Shown one piece after another: positions 6,017-7,658 of a DNA stretch of 7,658 nucleotides. A model generated the notes under the pieces. That model was not told where the DNA came from and made no database searches. It was given only the letters and a program-made list of their open reading frames with translations. Position numbers and translations under genes: made by a program. Position 1 is the stretch's first letter; each line of letters begins with the position of its first letter. Origin of the DNA: Opitutaceae bacterium (GTDB taxonomy: Bacteria > Verrucomicrobiota > Verrucomicrobiia > Opitutales > Opitutaceae); contig SXZN01000032.1 of the NCBI GenBank assembly GCA_005787865.1, forward strand, positions 1 through 7,658. Reading direction: 5' to 3'.

Positions 6017-6900
6017 GCGAAAGGTGCGCCTTGCCGGTAGCTCTGACCTGACGACGTACAGACTAAACTAGCGATGCGCGGATCTTGGGCGGTGAGTTGG
6101 GTTAATTGCGATGCGTTGAGCAAGAGGGCGGCGGTGCTGAGCGCATCAGCAAGGCCGGCGCTTGCCGCCAGTACGAGGGCGCGCGCGGCCGGCTGCACGA
6201 CGGAGTTCGGGCGCGAGTCGATGATGTGTCCGGGCTGATACTGAAAGCCAGAAGCCCCGAGACAAAATTTCCCGTGGAGGGGGAGCACGCTACGGGGTTC
6301 GTCAATTTCTAACGACCAACCGTCGCCACCGAGCCCGCGCAAACTACTACCGCCAGCAATCAGGCAACCCGCAGTGATTTCCCATTCCGCGAGTAAAGCC
6401 GCCACTTGATCGAGCGCGTAGCCTTTACCCAGCGCTCCCAGATCTAGCCAGGGCCCGGCCCGCAATTTATGCACGCGGCCAAGTTCAGGTTGGAGGCGTA
6501 CCATCGGCCCAGGTTGATCTCCGGCCATCGGATGCGGGACGTCATGCAAAGAGAGGGGGATTTCCTGACCTTTAGCCGCAACACTGGCCCGACCGGTGAA
6601 GGCATCGAAGGCTCCACCCGTAAGACGCGCGGCCTCTGCTGCCAGAGCGAGACAGGCGAGGGTGTCAGGACCAACGGCAACCTCGGTGCCGCGGGCGGCG
6701 CGATTTAAACGGGTGACGTCGCTTGATTCGCGATAGAAACTCAGGTTTCCCTCTAGCTGATCAATGAGGGCAAAGGCCTCGGTCGCAGCTTGGCGTAGAT
6801 AAATTGGGTCATGACCACCTAAATGAAATACCCACTCGGTTGCCATGGCTGCATGGGTGCAAGCGGTGAGCCCGGCGGGGAGTGTTAACCGGAAATTCAT
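6013..6900 (-). CDS. apbE: ApbE-family FAD:protein FMN transferase
   Basis: ApbE enzymes attach FMN from FAD covalently to Thr/Ser of target proteins, using Mg2+. The 295-residue frame starts with MNFRLTLP and has the family landmarks in order: AMATEW (18-23), SFYRESSDVTRLN (54-66), GGAFDAF (95-101), DLGALGKGYALD (153-164), AGGSSLRGLG (182-191), HIID (225-228) and ADALSTA (251-257). The usual AGGD is AGGSS here, a variation to note for the flavin site. There is no lipoprotein or Sec signal, unlike many ApbE proteins, so it should act in the cytoplasm. The start at 6900 is chosen because its ATG overlaps the upstream TGA (6897-6899) by four bases; an in-frame ATG at 6915 would add five residues. 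It also overlaps the downstream GT2 gene by four bases. No flavinylation target (Nqr/Rnf subunit, FMN_bind domain) is visible in the window. Confidence 0.92.
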   Translation of the reverse strand: MNFRLTLPAGLTACTHAAMATEWVFHLGGHDPIYLRQAATEAFALIDQLEGNLSFYRESSDVTRLNRAARGTEVAVGPDTLACLALAAEAARLTGGAFDAFTGRASVAAKGQEIPLSLHDVPHPMAGDQPGPMVRLQPELGRVHKLRAGPWLDLGALGKGYALDQVAALLAEWEITAGCLIAGGSSLRGLGGDGWSLEIDEPRSVLPLHGKFCLGASGFQYQPGHIIDSRPNSVVQPAARALVLAASAGLADALSTAALLLNASQLTQLTAQDPRIASLVCTSSGQSYRQGAPFA

Positions 6901-7658
6901 CGCGGCGCAGACCAAAGTAGAATATCGGGTCTTAGGCCAAAGGCGGTGGCAGCCGCTGGTGGAGGTAGATCGAGTCGGGAGTCGAACAGCACCATATCAT
7001 ACGCGGAGAGATTCTGCGGTGGCGTGCTGAAATACCCCACCGTAGCGCGGTGGCGTAGATACCAAGGGAGCGGCCAAGCATGATCAGGGCTGATCACGGC
7101 AATTTTTTTATCGAGCGCTTGAGTCTCTAAGGTGGTCACCAGTCTGGCCAGATCGGGCGACGTGGGTTGGTAGAGGTAGGGGTTGCGACTGTCATTAGCG
7201 TAGCGGTCAAGTGCGGGGCCTGCGCGCCAAGCGCCCGCGAGTACCAAAGCTAAGCCGAAAAAAGCAGGGGTGAAGCGGCCAATTTTTTCGGGGAGCCAAC
7301 GGGCAGAATGAGCCGCGCCAAGCCCAGCCAAGAGCGCGAGACCAGCGTAAGGTGTCAGCAAGAGCCACGGAGTTTTATACGGGATTACGCTATAGATCAG
7401 CAGCAGCGTGGCGGTGAACGCCGCCAAGGCGCGATGGGTAGGGTTGGCCTGAGGAGAAAAAGCGAGGATCGCGCCGCCGAGGGCGCCCAAGAGCAACAGC
7501 GGTTCGCCCCAGTGGATGCCGCCCTGCGTGTGGGGCCACAGGATCGCGCCGTAATAGAACCAGGGTTGGTCATGAGGACCGCCGGAGGCGCGCTCGGCAT
7601 AATTAAAATAAGCGCGAAGCCCATCCGCGAGACCAGCGGGGTGGGTGAAAAATGCTGA
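6897..7658 (-). CDS. Agl23-like (TIGR03663-type) integral membrane glycosyltransferase, C-terminal part
   Basis: The visible C-terminal 253 residues are open to the right edge, so the start lies outside; an internal ATG at 7496 is not the true start. It begins with a HPAGLADGLRAYFNYAERAS segment followed by GGPHDQPWFYYG (26-37). Hydrophobic segments lie at about 53-68, 78-94, 96-116 and 131-147, with the hallmark IPYKTPWLL at 92-100. A soluble tail carries VISPDHAWPLPWYLRHR (188-204). This pattern matches the PMT-like family named for 'flippase activity-associated protein Agl23', thought to handle lipid-linked glycans. The family name rests on motif recollection, not on a search. It is the first visible gene of the operon; its TGA overlaps the apbE ATG by four bases. 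It would sit in the cytoplasmic membrane, using a polyprenyl-linked donor perhaps made by the GT2 enzyme encoded two genes on. Confidence 0.85.
   Translation of the reverse strand, partial: SAFFTHPAGLADGLRAYFNYAERASGGPHDQPWFYYGAILWPHTQGGIHWGEPLLLLGALGGAILAFSPQANPTHRALAAFTATLLLIYSVIPYKTPWLLLTPYAGLALLAGLGAAHSARWLPEKIGRFTPAFFGLALVLAGAWRAGPALDRYANDSRNPYLYQPTSPDLARLVTTLETQALDKKIAVISPDHAWPLPWYLRHRATVGYFSTPPQNLSAYDMVLFDSRLDLPPPAAATAFGLRPDILLWSAPR

Noticed and set aside
6013..6915. apbE start at ATG 6915
   Set aside because: It overlaps the upstream gene by 19 bases and adds five residues without family support; the ATGA overlap at 6900 is the better start.
6897..7496. A complete 199-residue membrane protein starting at 7496
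   Set aside because: The same frame stays open to the window edge with family-typical sequence (HDQPWFYY), so the ATG is internal.

Overview
The window is high-GC bacterial chromosome. It holds seven protein-coding loci, two of them cut by the window edges and one interrupted by a stop codon. No rRNA, tRNA, CRISPR array or recognisable insertion sequence is visible. A member of the Verrucomicrobiota (Opitutales-like) is my best guess. It rests on the twin-arginine-secreted Gfo/Idh/MocA oxidoreductase, the sugar ABC ATPase and start codons that lack Shine-Dalgarno sequences. This is inference; no marker gene in the window settles it.

Layout. (1) 1-1510, minus: double-domain ATPase of a CUT2-type sugar importer, complete except for its last few codons. 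(2) 1511-1684: divergent gap. (3) 1685-2536, plus: metallo-beta-lactamase-fold protein with an N-terminal helix-turn-helix-like domain and an unusual HxExEH metal motif. (4) 2577-3947, minus: Gfo/Idh/MocA oxidoreductase with a Tat signal, broken by one in-frame TAG at 3495-3497. (5) 4107-4553, minus: periplasmic cytochrome b562 with both haem ligands, followed by a hairpin that may terminate it. (6) 4554-4840: divergent gap with a very C-rich tract (G-rich on the cytochrome coding strand) and a perfect 41-bp palindrome. (7) 4841-5218, plus: unrecognised 125-residue protein with a Cro/YdaS-like helix-turn-helix, followed by a second copy of the palindrome. (8) 5273-7658, minus: tightly overlapping three-gene operon of an Agl23-like membrane glycosyltransferase (partial), an ApbE-type flavin transferase and a GT2 glycosyltransferase.

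How it may fit together. The sugar ATPase and the Gfo/Idh/MocA enzyme fit sugar uptake and oxidation, but they are not one operon. The 5273-7658 operon suggests polyprenyl-linked glycan transfer at the membrane, oddly coupled to flavinylation. The most unusual structure is the pair of 29-bp palindromes (identical 12-bp arms, identical spacing) bracketing the small helix-turn-helix gene. They could be operators of an autoregulator that also controls the divergent cytochrome b562 gene, or the ends of a roughly 515-bp dispersed or mobile unit.
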